NCBI RefSeq assembly: GCF_009451885.1
Contig: NZ_WIAO01000003.1
Span: 1-64,000 of the forward strand
Reading direction: 5' to 3'
DNA from: Glycomyces albidus
GTDB taxonomy: Bacteria > Actinomycetota > Actinomycetes > Mycobacteriales > Micromonosporaceae
Length of the DNA stretch: 64,000 nucleotides
The stretch's first letter is position 1. Every line of letters begins with the position of its first letter. Below the pieces are notes generated by a model. It made no database searches and was not told where the DNA came from. It worked only from the letters and a program-made list of their open reading frames with translations. Below are positions 9,244 to 17,259 of this stretch, one piece after another. A program made the position numbers and the translations under genes.

Positions 9244-9597
9244 ATGGACCCCATCTTCATCGCCATTGCCAGTGCTGTGGTGGGCAAGTCGACCGAGGCC
9301 GCCATCCGCGGCGGTGCGAGGGTCGCCGAGCTGGTCAAACAACGATTCGTCAAGGAGGACGCGACCGAGCTGGTGCTCCTGCGCGCTGAGACCGGACGAG
9401 CCTCCCAAGAAGACTTGGCTGAGGCTGTCGCCAGGGTTTGCGCCGAGGACCCCGAGTTCCGCGCCGAGCTAACCGCACTGATTGGACGGGACCTCCCGGT
9501 GCAGAAGGTCCACCACCAGACCCAGTTCAATAACACCTTCAAAGGCTCGGTAGGCAACGTTACGCAGGCCGACCGTATTGACCGCCTGGAACTGTGA
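9244..9597 (+). CDS. Bell-type small effector with C-terminal amyloid-like (BASS/RHIM-like) motif
   Basis: A 117-residue protein. Residues 1-85 form a helical domain starting MDPIFIAIASAVVGKSTEA and ending AEDPEFRAELTALIG, the pattern of the N-terminal Bell domains that bacteria place next to NLR genes. The C-terminus carries FNNTFKGSVGNVTQADRI, resembling the 20-25-residue bacterial amyloid signalling (BASS) motifs, whose VxQAxxI core recalls the I/V-Q-x-G core of RHIM. In described systems such proteins are nucleated into amyloid by a matching motif on an activated NLR and act as cell-death effectors. Here the next genes are a subtilase and an NB-ARC protein. Assignment is by motif pattern from memory, without a profile search. 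Confidence 0.62.
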   Translation: MDPIFIAIASAVVGKSTEAAIRGGARVAELVKQRFVKEDATELVLLRAETGRASQEDLAEAVARVCAEDPEFRAELTALIGRDLPVQKVHHQTQFNNTFKGSVGNVTQADRIDRLEL

Positions 9598-9685
9598 CCC
9601 CCCGGCTCGATCATCGGCTCGACGACATCTTGCCGCAGCCCAACCGAGTGCGCCACCTAAAGGACCCCCAGCTTGAGGAGCGTCG

Positions 9686-11224
9686 ATGCGACTGGTTTTC
9701 GCCGACCATGAGCCACACCTGAAACCGAATCCGCGACGCGACCATATGAGCGGGGTTCCCGAACTCTCGTATTCGGTGTTGGACAGACATGGCGGCCGCG
9801 TGCTCGCTCCGGGACAGGTGATCCGGTCGGCGGGGAGGGCGGCCCCCCGCGGCACGGTGTATCGGTTTGACCAGTTGCTCGTCAGCGAGCAAATCCTGGC
9901 GGACGCCGAGTCCATTCGTGAGCTCACGGCGGCGGTGGCCCGGACCGGGATGCTGCTTGAGGTCGCGGCGGCCGCCCGGGCGTACGAGGGGCAGACATAC
10001 TACCGGGTGCCTCTGCTTAGCAGCCACGGTGACTACGCGGCAGTCGACGCTTGGTCGCTCCTGCAGCGCCTTACGCACGTCGCCTCCGAAGGGCTGCCCG
10101 AGGGCCTGATCGAAGGAGTACGGCTCGAACACCTCCTCACCTGTGAGAAAGGGGCTTCGCCGCCCGGCCTGGGCACGGGCGAGCCGCCGATTGGAAGTCG
10201 CGACTTCTCATTCCGCCGCAAGCCGGTGGATATGCTGGTCGCGATGCCCGGGCGGACTCCGAAACGACACCGGTTCCGCATCGCGGTGCTTGATACCGGC
10301 GTCCCTGCGCAGCATCCCTGGTTCGATGTCTCGGATCAGTCGGAAAATATGGACACGTTCGTCATCGTGAATCACGAATTCCAGGCCAGGATCGGCGAGC
10401 ATGCCAATTCGCCCGCACCGCCCCTGGATGAGCCTTGGGACGGCCCCGTGCACGAGCCGACCCTGATCGGAGAGATCGCCAGCCACTTTGGACATGGCGC
10501 CTTTACTGCAGGCATCCTCCGCCAGATATCCCCCGACGCGCAGGTCTACTCGCTTCGAGTGGCGCACAGCGACGGGATGGCTCACGAGTTCGAGGTCACC
10601 GCAGCCCTCACCCATATTGCTGAGCAGGTAGAGGCCTTTCGCTCCGGCGACAAGGACGCCGTCAACGTCGACCAAGTGCTCGTTCCGATGGGCTACGTGA
10701 CCGAAGAGCCTGACGATGCCTTCGAGGGAGGGCTCCGCGACGCGGTCGAGCGCCTGGCCCTGCTTGGTATCCCCATCGTGGCCGCAGCCGGCAACCAGGC
10801 TTCCGACCGGCCCTTCTACCCCGCAGCACTCGCCGCGTACAGGCATGCCGAACCGGGAGCCCCGGTCATCAGCGTCGGCGCGCTGAATCTGAACAGAAGC
10901 ATCGCCGTCTATTCGAACGAAGGGCCATGGATCGGCTGTTACGCGACGGGAACCGACCTCGTAAGCGCGTTCCCGATCGAGGCGCACGGTTCTCGAATGC
11001 CTGAGCGGCGGGCGAAGTCCTATCTCTGGGACCGTTACAGGGAGAACCCCGACGCCTTCGATTTCTCAAGCGGGTGCGCAATTTGGAGCGGCACCTCGTT
11101 CGCGGCGGCCGTCGCCAGCGGATTCCTCTGCGACGCAATGGAAGAGACTGAGGCGTACGGATCCGATGCTGCCGGTCTTGCGAAACGCGCACATGAGGCC
11201 TACAGGAGGCTTCGGCGCACCTAG
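9686..11224 (+). CDS. Subtilisin-like serine protease (peptidase family S8)
   Basis: A 512-residue protein with the full S8 triad: Asp203 in IAVLDTG, His270 in HFGHGAFTAGI and Ser471 in WSGTSFAAAVASG, plus the oxyanion Asn370 in AAAGN. No signal peptide or transmembrane segment is seen, so it should act in the cytoplasm. The N-terminal 190 residues have no recognised domain and could be an inhibitory or docking region. GAGGAG at 9675-9680 supports the ATG at 9686. It sits between a Bell/BASS protein and an NB-ARC/TPR protein on the same strand, so it is most simply read as the protease effector of an NLR-like circuit, comparable in principle to caspase-like or trypsin-like effectors found beside other STAND proteins. 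Confidence 0.88.
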   Translation: MRLVFADHEPHLKPNPRRDHMSGVPELSYSVLDRHGGRVLAPGQVIRSAGRAAPRGTVYRFDQLLVSEQILADAESIRELTAAVARTGMLLEVAAAARAYEGQTYYRVPLLSSHGDYAAVDAWSLLQRLTHVASEGLPEGLIEGVRLEHLLTCEKGASPPGLGTGEPPIGSRDFSFRRKPVDMLVAMPGRTPKRHRFRIAVLDTGVPAQHPWFDVSDQSENMDTFVIVNHEFQARIGEHANSPAPPLDEPWDGPVHEPTLIGEIASHFGHGAFTAGILRQISPDAQVYSLRVAHSDGMAHEFEVTAALTHIAEQVEAFRSGDKDAVNVDQVLVPMGYVTEEPDDAFEGGLRDAVERLALLGIPIVAAAGNQASDRPFYPAALAAYRHAEPGAPVISVGALNLNRSIAVYSNEGPWIGCYATGTDLVSAFPIEAHGSRMPERRAKSYLWDRYRENPDAFDFSSGCAIWSGTSFAAAVASGFLCDAMEETEAYGSDAAGLAKRAHEAYRRLRRT

Positions 11225-11279
11225 CGTACCGAGACCCCGCTGACTCACTCACGAACTCCCGCCACCCCATGGAGCTCCT

Positions 11280-13337
11280 TTGGACGACGAAGCGCCAGAC
11301 TCCTCCGAACCGGTCGAGGATCGGTTCGACACCGTCTTCAACGACTCCTCGATCAACCACTTGTTCCAGAGCCACCATCTGAACGTGCATCTTGGCGAAG
11401 GTCGAGCGAAATGGCAGGATTACTGGCATCCGGAAATCACCGGCGCGGCGTTCGTCGGGCGCGAACACGAGCTGGCCTGGCTCCGCGAGCACGCCCGAAG
11501 CGACGGCGAGAACGCAAAGGTCGTTGCGATCACCGGGCTCGGCGGCATGGGGAAGACCACGCTGGCCGTCGAGTTCAGCAATCGCTGCAGAGGCGACTTC
11601 GACGGCCGGGTTGCGTTCGACTTCCAATCCTACGGGCGGAATTCGAGCAGCGCTGAGATGGCGTTGCGCAGTCTCCTGCCAACCGTGTGCAGGATGTCCC
11701 CCGAACGAGTCGGACGACTCGATTCCGCGCAACTGCACTCAGTGTGGGCGGCGGCGACAGCCGGGCGAAAGCTCTTGATGCTTTGGGACAACGTTCGCGA
11801 GCCGGCGCAGATCCAGGAACTCCTGGTGCGGAACCCCGGCTGTGTGACCCTGGTTACGAGCAGGGACCGCTTCCAAGCCGAGATCGAGATCGGCGGCCTC
11901 TTGCTTGAACTCGGCGAGCTGCCGCTGCATGATGCGGTCAGTCTCTATCGGTCGATCACCGCCTCCGATGAGGCTGTCGAGAACATCGAGCGGCTGGCTG
12001 AGCTCGATCTTCGTATCCCGCTCCTCATCGCCTCCCATGCGGCTGCGATCGCCCGCGGCTTTACCTCGCTCGACGAGCTCCTCAGCGACCTCAGCATCGT
12101 GCGCAGCGGTGGCACGTCAAAGCGCCAGGAGCTGTTCATGGGCCGGCTGAAAGGCTCCTATCGCAGGCTGGACCACGCCGAGCGCGCTGCGTTCCGCGCG
12201 TTCGGCGTCCATCCCGGGAGCTCCGTGACCGCAGGGAGCATCGCGGCGGTCCTCAATTGCACGCTCAACCGTGCGACTGACCTCATGGATGCACTCATCC
12301 GGGCCGGCTTGGCCCAACGTGACCTCACGAGCGGGGGGAGTACCAGGCCGGACCTGCGCGCCTATCGGGCCCACGACCTCTTCCGCTCCTACGGACTGCA
12401 ACTGGCTGAGCGCTGGCACGAGCCCGACCCGAATGGTCGCCCCGTCAGCGATGCCGAGCGCCACGCTGACACGTTGATCCGCTACTACAAGACCAACCTC
12501 AGCAGCTACACCCACCATGATAAGGACTGGTTCGCAGCCGAGTCCGAGGGCCTGCATAAGGCGGCCACCGCACGCCGGAGCCTCGACAACGCGAGCCTCG
12601 CCGCGATGGTTGGCTGGGTCGACATCAGTCTGAATGAGTATGAGCTCGCCCAGGAGGTCTTCAAACACGGCATTGCGGTTTGCACCGAAGTGAAGGACCG
12701 GTCCGGCGTCGACTACATGCGACGCGGCCTCGCACAGGTCGCCCTGCTGCGAGGCGACTTCGACCTGGCAGCCCAAATCTTCACCGAAGTCGCCGATTCT
12801 AGGGCCAAGGTCGAGGACCTGATCGGCGAGGCCCACTCCCTGATCGGGCTCGGCTACGCCGCCAAGTACCGCGGCCAACACGACAAGGCGATAAGCCACT
12901 TTCAGCTCGCCTCGGCACGGCACGGCTCAGCAGGACAGGTTCTGGGTGTCGCCGACGCCGATCTCGGTCTAGGTCAGGTGTTCCTCGTGCTTGGATTCGT
13001 CGAGAGCGCGGAGTTTCGCATCGAGCAGGCCGAACAGGTCTATCAGGAGAGCGATGACCTCAACCGCATCGCAAACGCCGCCCTGTGCCTTGCGGACGTG
13101 AAGATCGCGAAAGGTGACGCCAAGGCGAGCCCGCGGCTGCTGGAATTCTGCCTCAAAGCATTCACCGAGATCGGCGACCGTGTCGGTGTCGCAGAGACCC
13201 ACATCAGCATGGCCGACCTCGCGACCCTGCAGGATGACTCGGCATCAACGGCAGCACACCTGCAGCGTGCAGGAGCGGCCTTTACTGAGATCGGCCTCGT
13301 TCAACGTGCCGAAGCGCTCCGGCATCGAACAACATGA
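11280..13337 (+). CDS. NB-ARC / TPR protein (NLR-like sensor of the protease locus)
   Basis: A 685-residue protein. A 55-residue N-terminal extension contains an N/H/Q-rich stretch (SSINHLFQSHHLNVHLG) where related NLR-like proteins carry a signalling motif. Then come AAFVGREHEL, Walker A GLGGMGKTT at about residue 86, Walker B KLLMLWDN and the sensor VTLVTSRDRF. A winged-helix-like part follows (AFRAFGVHPGSSVTAGSIAAVL, as in AfsR-type STAND proteins). The last 200 residues are TPR-like. The TTG start at 11280 follows GGAG at 11271-11274; an ATG at 11269 is out of frame. It lies 55 bases after the subtilase and probably shares its transcript. Expected role: sensing a trigger and assembling the effector. 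Confidence 0.82.
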   Translation: MDDEAPDSSEPVEDRFDTVFNDSSINHLFQSHHLNVHLGEGRAKWQDYWHPEITGAAFVGREHELAWLREHARSDGENAKVVAITGLGGMGKTTLAVEFSNRCRGDFDGRVAFDFQSYGRNSSSAEMALRSLLPTVCRMSPERVGRLDSAQLHSVWAAATAGRKLLMLWDNVREPAQIQELLVRNPGCVTLVTSRDRFQAEIEIGGLLLELGELPLHDAVSLYRSITASDEAVENIERLAELDLRIPLLIASHAAAIARGFTSLDELLSDLSIVRSGGTSKRQELFMGRLKGSYRRLDHAERAAFRAFGVHPGSSVTAGSIAAVLNCTLNRATDLMDALIRAGLAQRDLTSGGSTRPDLRAYRAHDLFRSYGLQLAERWHEPDPNGRPVSDAERHADTLIRYYKTNLSSYTHHDKDWFAAESEGLHKAATARRSLDNASLAAMVGWVDISLNEYELAQEVFKHGIAVCTEVKDRSGVDYMRRGLAQVALLRGDFDLAAQIFTEVADSRAKVEDLIGEAHSLIGLGYAAKYRGQHDKAISHFQLASARHGSAGQVLGVADADLGLGQVFLVLGFVESAEFRIEQAEQVYQESDDLNRIANAALCLADVKIAKGDAKASPRLLEFCLKAFTEIGDRVGVAETHISMADLATLQDDSASTAAHLQRAGAAFTEIGLVQRAEALRHRTT

Positions 13338-13442
13338 AACGCCCTGAGTAGCCCTTGGTTAAACACGGGATTCCGAGCGCACTGCATTCCAACAGAGAGG
13401 TGCTGGCTGCGGAACAGCCTAATATCTGTCGTGCCGTACTTG

Positions 13443-13631
13443 CTAGCGCTTTGAGCGCAGTTGCTCGGGCTTTAGCGCGAGAAGTGCGATCTCCACGCCG
13501 TCCTCATCGTCGAACTCGACCTCGAATGCTTGCGGATCGTCGTAGACATCGACAATGGTGCCAATCATGCCTTCCCGGAGGCCCTTCTCCGGTAGATCTA
13601 TGGCCAGTTCGACCACGTCGTACAGGTTCAT
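13443..13631 (-). CDS. DUF4926 protein, likely immunity partner
   Basis: A 62-residue acidic protein with the DUF4926 pattern: DVVELAIDLPEKGLREGMIGTIVDVY, then FEVEFDDEDG and LLALKPEQL. DUF4926 genes commonly sit immediately downstream of DUF6883-type modules, and that arrangement is present here: the ATG at 13631 overlaps the stop of the DUF6883-like frame (ATGA). The family is thought to supply the neutralising partner. It is intact although its partner has lost its start. Confidence 0.8.
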   Translation of the reverse strand: MNLYDVVELAIDLPEKGLREGMIGTIVDVYDDPQAFEVEFDDEDGVEIALLALKPEQLRSKR

Positions 13632-14041
13632 CTCTCCCCCTTCGGCGGGAAGCTGATCGTCACCAGCCGAGTCTTTCCGGCAGCGTCAGCGATCCATCCC
13701 GTGCGGACCTTCATCGTCCCATCAGGGCCGGTCAGCTCTACATCCACTTTCCAGCGCGTTCCATGTTCGTCGGTATCGCCCATGATCGGCTCGGCGGCCG
13801 GGGCATTCTCCAGTATCTGCCGTTTGACCTCAGCGGCGTCGTTGAGCCCGAGTCCAGTCCGGGACTTGATGACGCGCGCCTTGTTGCCGCCGACCGGGTG
13901 CTGGGGGTTCAGGGCGTACTTGGTGAGTTTCCGATCATCGAATTCGGCTCGAGCGAGGTCTGGGCCCGGCTGAAGCGGCCGGGGCAGCGGCGGCCGGTTC
14001 TGGCCCGGAACGGCGTCTCTCGGCGAGTTCGGCAGCGTGCG
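13628..14041 (-). pseudogene. DUF6883-like toxin module without a start codon
   Basis: The minus-strand frame ending at 13628 contains FDDRKLTKYALNPQHPVGG, then NKARVIKSRTGLGL and a beta-rich tail ending KTRLVTISFPPKGER. K.T.YALNP.HP.G..KA is the DUF6883 signature, seen as a C-terminal toxin-like module or as a stand-alone partner of DUF4926. A Pro-rich linker precedes it. The frame is closed upstream by a stop at 14042-14044, and no ATG, GTG or TTG lies between that stop and the domain. The same DNA also encodes, one frame over, the tail of the flavoprotein. It looks like a toxin tail cut off from its carrier, unless it is reached by frameshifting from the flavoprotein gene. Confidence 0.6.
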
Positions 14042-14540
14042 TCATGGCCGGGAGCCAGGGAAACCGTTCGGCGAGCGGGCCGCCGTGGCGGGGTTCGTGC
14101 TCCGGGACCTCGAAGAACGACACGCCTTCCTCGATCAACGCCGTGGTTGCGCGCCTGAACGGTGCCCGCCCGGTGAGCGCCGAATTCGCGAAGGGCACGA
14201 CCATAGTTGGGATGCCGAGGCCAACACATTCGGAGGCGACGTCGAGGGCGTAGGTGTCGGCGATTCCGGCGGCGAGTTTGCAGATCGTGTTCGCCGTGGC
14301 CGGGGCGATGACGACGGCGTCGGCTTTTGGGCGGTCGCGGCGGGGTGTTCCCGGTTTCCGGTGCTGGGTGGTCACTGGGTGTCCTGAGGCGGCTTCGAGT
14401 GCGTCGAGGTCGGCGAATGCAGCTCCGCTTGGGGTGGCGATGACGTGGCAGTCCCAGCCCGAGGAGCGGGCAACCTCAACGAAATCGACGGCGTGCATGG
14501 CGGGTCCAGCACCGCAGACGATGAGGTAGAAGACGTTCAA
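13935..14540 (-). CDS. Flavoprotein (HFCD / phosphopantothenoylcysteine decarboxylase-like)
   Basis: A 201-residue protein starting FYLIVCGAGPAMHAVDFV, with VVIAPATANTICKLAAGIADTYAL and IPTMVVPFANSALTG. These are the FMN-binding and oligomerisation segments of the HFCD flavoprotein family (CoaC, Dfp, EpiD). The start is a TTG at 14540 overlapping the stop of the upstream regulator gene (TTGA); the open frame upstream belongs to that regulator's antisense. Actinobacteria often place such stand-alone flavoproteins behind HTH/TPR regulators; the substrate is unknown. The last 25 residues (after ELAERRR) are a low-complexity Pro/Ala/Arg tail overlapping the DUF6883-like frame and may not be original. 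Confidence 0.75.
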   Translation of the reverse strand: MNVFYLIVCGAGPAMHAVDFVEVARSSGWDCHVIATPSGAAFADLDALEAASGHPVTTQHRKPGTPRRDRPKADAVVIAPATANTICKLAAGIADTYALDVASECVGLGIPTMVVPFANSALTGRAPFRRATTALIEEGVSFFEVPEHEPRHGGPLAERFPWLPAMTHAAELAERRRSGPEPAAAAPAASAGPRPRSSRIR

Positions 14541-15756
14541 GCCTTGACTCCGATCCGTTCGCACAGGCCCCGCAGTTGCGAGTCGATTGCGTTCTCTTTG
14601 GTGCGGCGCATGACGATCCGCAGGACCTCGCGGGCGAGGGGGTTGAAGCGGATACGCTGCGGGGCAACGTTCTCGGCGGAAGCGATCATGCGGATGGCGG
14701 CCCGGTCGGAGCCGCGGGTGCCGATCCGGGCACAGGCTCGGGCGGCGTCGAGGTAGAACGATGCCTGGCGGGTGGGCGCGTCGATCGCTCGCGGGTTGGT
14801 GGTGTTCGCGATGGCGATGGCTCGGCGGGGGTCGCGGTCGACTTCCATGGCGACCATCCAAAACGCGAGGTTGGTGGGGCCGAACCAGCCGAGTTCCTGG
14901 CCGCAGTCGCCGGTGCGAGTGGCGAGGTCCTCGGCTTCGGCCAGGTGGATCTCGGCTTCGGACTCGCGCTTGAGCCCGTAGAGCGTCATCGCCGAGGTCA
15001 GGTGGAGTTGGCCTGCGACGGCCATGGTCCGCCGGTCGGCCAGGCCGCCGTCGAGCATGCGGAGGCCGGCGGCGGCGAACTTGTGGCCGCGTTCCATGCT
15101 GCCGCAGCTGAGCGCAGCGTGTGCGCGGGTGAATGCGGCGATGCCTTTGAGGCTGAGGTCGTCGAGTTCGGCGGCGGCGTCGCGGGCTCGTTCACCGGCG
15201 AGGTAGGTGTCGGCGCGTTGCCCGGTGGAGCGCATGACGTTCATGGTGCGGTGCGCGGCCTGGACGGTCAGTTCTCGTGTGCGGGTCATGGTAGCCGTGT
15301 CGGTGGCCGTGACGGCGGTGGCGTGCAGGCGACGCAGGAACGGCGCCAGCCGCGCGGCGGTCCCGGTGAAGTCGCCCCGGCGGTACAGCTCCTCGAGCAG
15401 ATCGGCCTCGGCGTCGAGCTAGTCCAGGCCCGCCGGGTCGGCGGTGGCCTCGTCCTCCAGGGCGGTTTCGATGAGGGCCGCGAGGATGTCGTGGACGTCG
15501 TCGACGAGCCCGACGCCGTCGCTGGTGAGCGAGACATAGCCGTCGCCGATCAGGTCCATGACCGAGCAGCGCAGCACCATGCTCATCGAGGCGAGGATCT
15601 GGAGGTTGTCGGCGCCGCGGAGGCCGTTCTCGACCGGCTCCAGGTACTCGCGCTCAAGTCGGCGAGCTCGGCGGCCCGGCGGATGCTGAGTCCGCGCAGT
15701 TTCCGCCGAGTCATGATCCGCTCGCCAATGGGTTCGGTCGCCATGCGCTGCTCCAT
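14537..15756 (-). pseudogene. HTH (XRE)-TPR regulator broken by a frameshift and an amber stop
   Basis: From an ATG at 15756 (or 15744) the frame reads IGERIMTRRKLRGLSIRRAAELADLS, an XRE helix-turn-helix. One base is then missing near 15650: the downstream frame continues EYLEPVENGLRGADNLQIL, the expected second half of the domain. That frame reaches an in-frame TAG at 15419-15421 (GLD-stop-LDAEADLLEELYRRGDF) and then stays open to 14537 through a TPR-like region. The distance between the ATG and the TAG (323 bases from 15744) confirms the frame change. Two lesions argue for a true pseudogene rather than a single sequencing error. A re-initiated protein from 15289 (250 residues) could still be made. 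The intact family is a DNA-binding regulator with a TPR sensor. Confidence 0.75.
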
Positions 15757-15915
15757 ACGTACAGGGTCCGCTTCAGATTACAAGTGCCGTTGCCACATGG
15801 CAACGCTCTGCGCGCACCTCCCCATAGCCTGGGGTAGCGAATCGGAAACCGCCCGATCCGGGGGCGCCACCAGGTCATTCCTGGGCCCCAGACGCCAGTC
15901 AGGAGGGAGCCGCAA

Positions 15916-16443
15916 GTGACGAGACGAAGCGTCGGCATCGCAAGGGGCCCAGCATCAGACGATTCGGGGCACCACGTGGTGCCCGACCGGATGCGGTACG
16001 TGGAGCGGTGGGACCTGCCAGGCACTGAGCTGTATGTGGACGATGCGGTCGGCGACGGGCAGTTGACTTCCACTGGCCGAGGCTTTCCGGTGATGGCCCT
16101 CCTGGGCCATGCTGGCGGTGTCCTCCACAACGTCACCTGGCAGGTGCCCGCAGGTGCTTGGACCGCGACCGAGCGAGTGCAAATCAAAGCGAGACTGGCA
16201 GAGGTACTCGCGAATAGGGATCAGTTCGGGCTTGGGGGAATGCGGTTCCGACCTCACCTCGCCAACGATCCGCTCAGTGGTCAGCCGATGGTCTACGTGT
16301 ACCGCACCGACGTGTACCCCGAAGCGCTCGTCGCCGTGTCCGGCCTGGCGGGGCTTGCCCTGACCCCTAAGCACCGGTATCTCGACGTCGCGACGTTGGA
16401 CCAGGCCACCAAGGAGTGTCTTGCGGGAAGGGCCGCACCATGA
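15916..16443 (+). CDS. Unknown protein, first of three coupled genes
   Basis: A 175-residue protein from a GTG at 15916, preceded by GGAGGGAG. The sequence is mixed alpha/beta (RYVERWDLPGTELYVDD, then GFPVMALLGHAGGVLHNVTWQVP) with no recognised domain, signal peptide or membrane segment. It is transcribed away from the broken HTH/TPR regulator, so that regulator may once have controlled it. Its stop overlaps the ATG of the next gene. Confidence 0.7.
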   Translation: MTRRSVGIARGPASDDSGHHVVPDRMRYVERWDLPGTELYVDDAVGDGQLTSTGRGFPVMALLGHAGGVLHNVTWQVPAGAWTATERVQIKARLAEVLANRDQFGLGGMRFRPHLANDPLSGQPMVYVYRTDVYPEALVAVSGLAGLALTPKHRYLDVATLDQATKECLAGRAAP

Positions 16444-16670
16444 TCCTCGGGCAGTTCCAGTGGCGCGGCTGGGAGATCGAAGCCGACATGATCGCGAGTC
16501 CGATTGCAGGCGAGGTCATCTGGTTGAACCGGATCGGTCTCACGCGCACCGGCGTGGCAGTCATCCGATACGGCCGACTCGAACTGACCGTCTTCGCTCC
16601 CGCCGACGACCTCGCACCGCTTGAGCTGCGGCACGCATTCGACCAGTTCCGGGCTGAGGTGACGAGATGA
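16440..16670 (+). CDS. Small unknown protein, second of three coupled genes
   Basis: A 76-residue protein whose ATG overlaps the preceding stop (ATGA). It reads like a single beta-rich domain (GQFQWRGWEIEADMIA, then GEVIWLNRIGLTRTGVAVIRYGRLELTVFAP) followed by one helix. No family is recognised. The tight coupling on both sides suggests it acts with its two neighbours. Confidence 0.65.
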   Translation: MILGQFQWRGWEIEADMIASPIAGEVIWLNRIGLTRTGVAVIRYGRLELTVFAPADDLAPLELRHAFDQFRAEVTR

Positions 16671-16888
16671 CCGGCCGCATACTCGCTCTCCTCCTCGGCG
16701 GCCAGACGTCGGCATGGGATGTTCCGCCGCCACCGGACTACCCGCAGCGAACGCTCGAGTGGTACCTCGATCGGACCCGCGACGCCCAAGCCGAACGCGA
16801 GCAACGCGCCATCGAGCGGCTCGAAGCGCACTGGCGCGTTGCGAGAGAGGCGCAACGGATCATCGACGAAGCACCATGTCACGACTGA
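16667..16888 (+). CDS. Small unknown protein, third of three coupled genes
   Basis: A 73-residue protein, again with an ATGA overlap to the gene before it. The N-terminus MTGRILALLLGG is hydrophobic but too short for a clear signal peptide. A charged helix follows (YLDRTRDAQAEREQRAIERL). No family is recognised. It could be a small coiled-coil partner. Confidence 0.6.
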   Translation: MTGRILALLLGGQTSAWDVPPPPDYPQRTLEWYLDRTRDAQAEREQRAIERLEAHWRVAREAQRIIDEAPCHD

Positions 16889-17259
16889 CATGCCTCCCGA
16901 GGGGTCGCCGCGCGCCATCAACAGAGCGGCGGTTCCCCTCCGAGCCGCCGCGCAGGGTGGAGCGCGGCGGCCCCTCATCTCGGCAGCGCGCCCATACACA
17001 AGACCCAGGACGGGACCGTTCGAGCGCCTCTTGAATTCAAGGCAGTCTCGAACCGGGGCGCACGGGGCCCACATCCCATGAGTGAGGTGGTTGACACGCT
17101 GCCGCATTACCGACCTCGCACTGCCTTGAGACCAGCGCCAGGACCCCGCCCGGCTTTCAGCTCGAGCCTCGCCCCAACCTCGTGAGGACCGACTATCCGG
17201 CTCCAGCCGCGGCCCCAGACTGCTCGAAACTCCCAGGTCAACACTTCGTGCGTTAAAAC
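16889..17259. other. 370-base gap between convergent genes
   Basis: No convincing reading frame, repeat or RNA gene. The stretch lies between the end of the three-gene cluster and the end of the minus-strand gene at 17260, so it should contain termination signals. No strong hairpin followed by a T-run was seen. Confidence 0.5.

Noticed and set aside
14576-15919. A 447-residue open frame on the plus strand
   Set aside because: It runs antisense through the HTH/TPR regulator, is Gly/Val/Arg-rich and has no domain. It is the usual antisense shadow of high-GC coding DNA, although the true gene here is broken.
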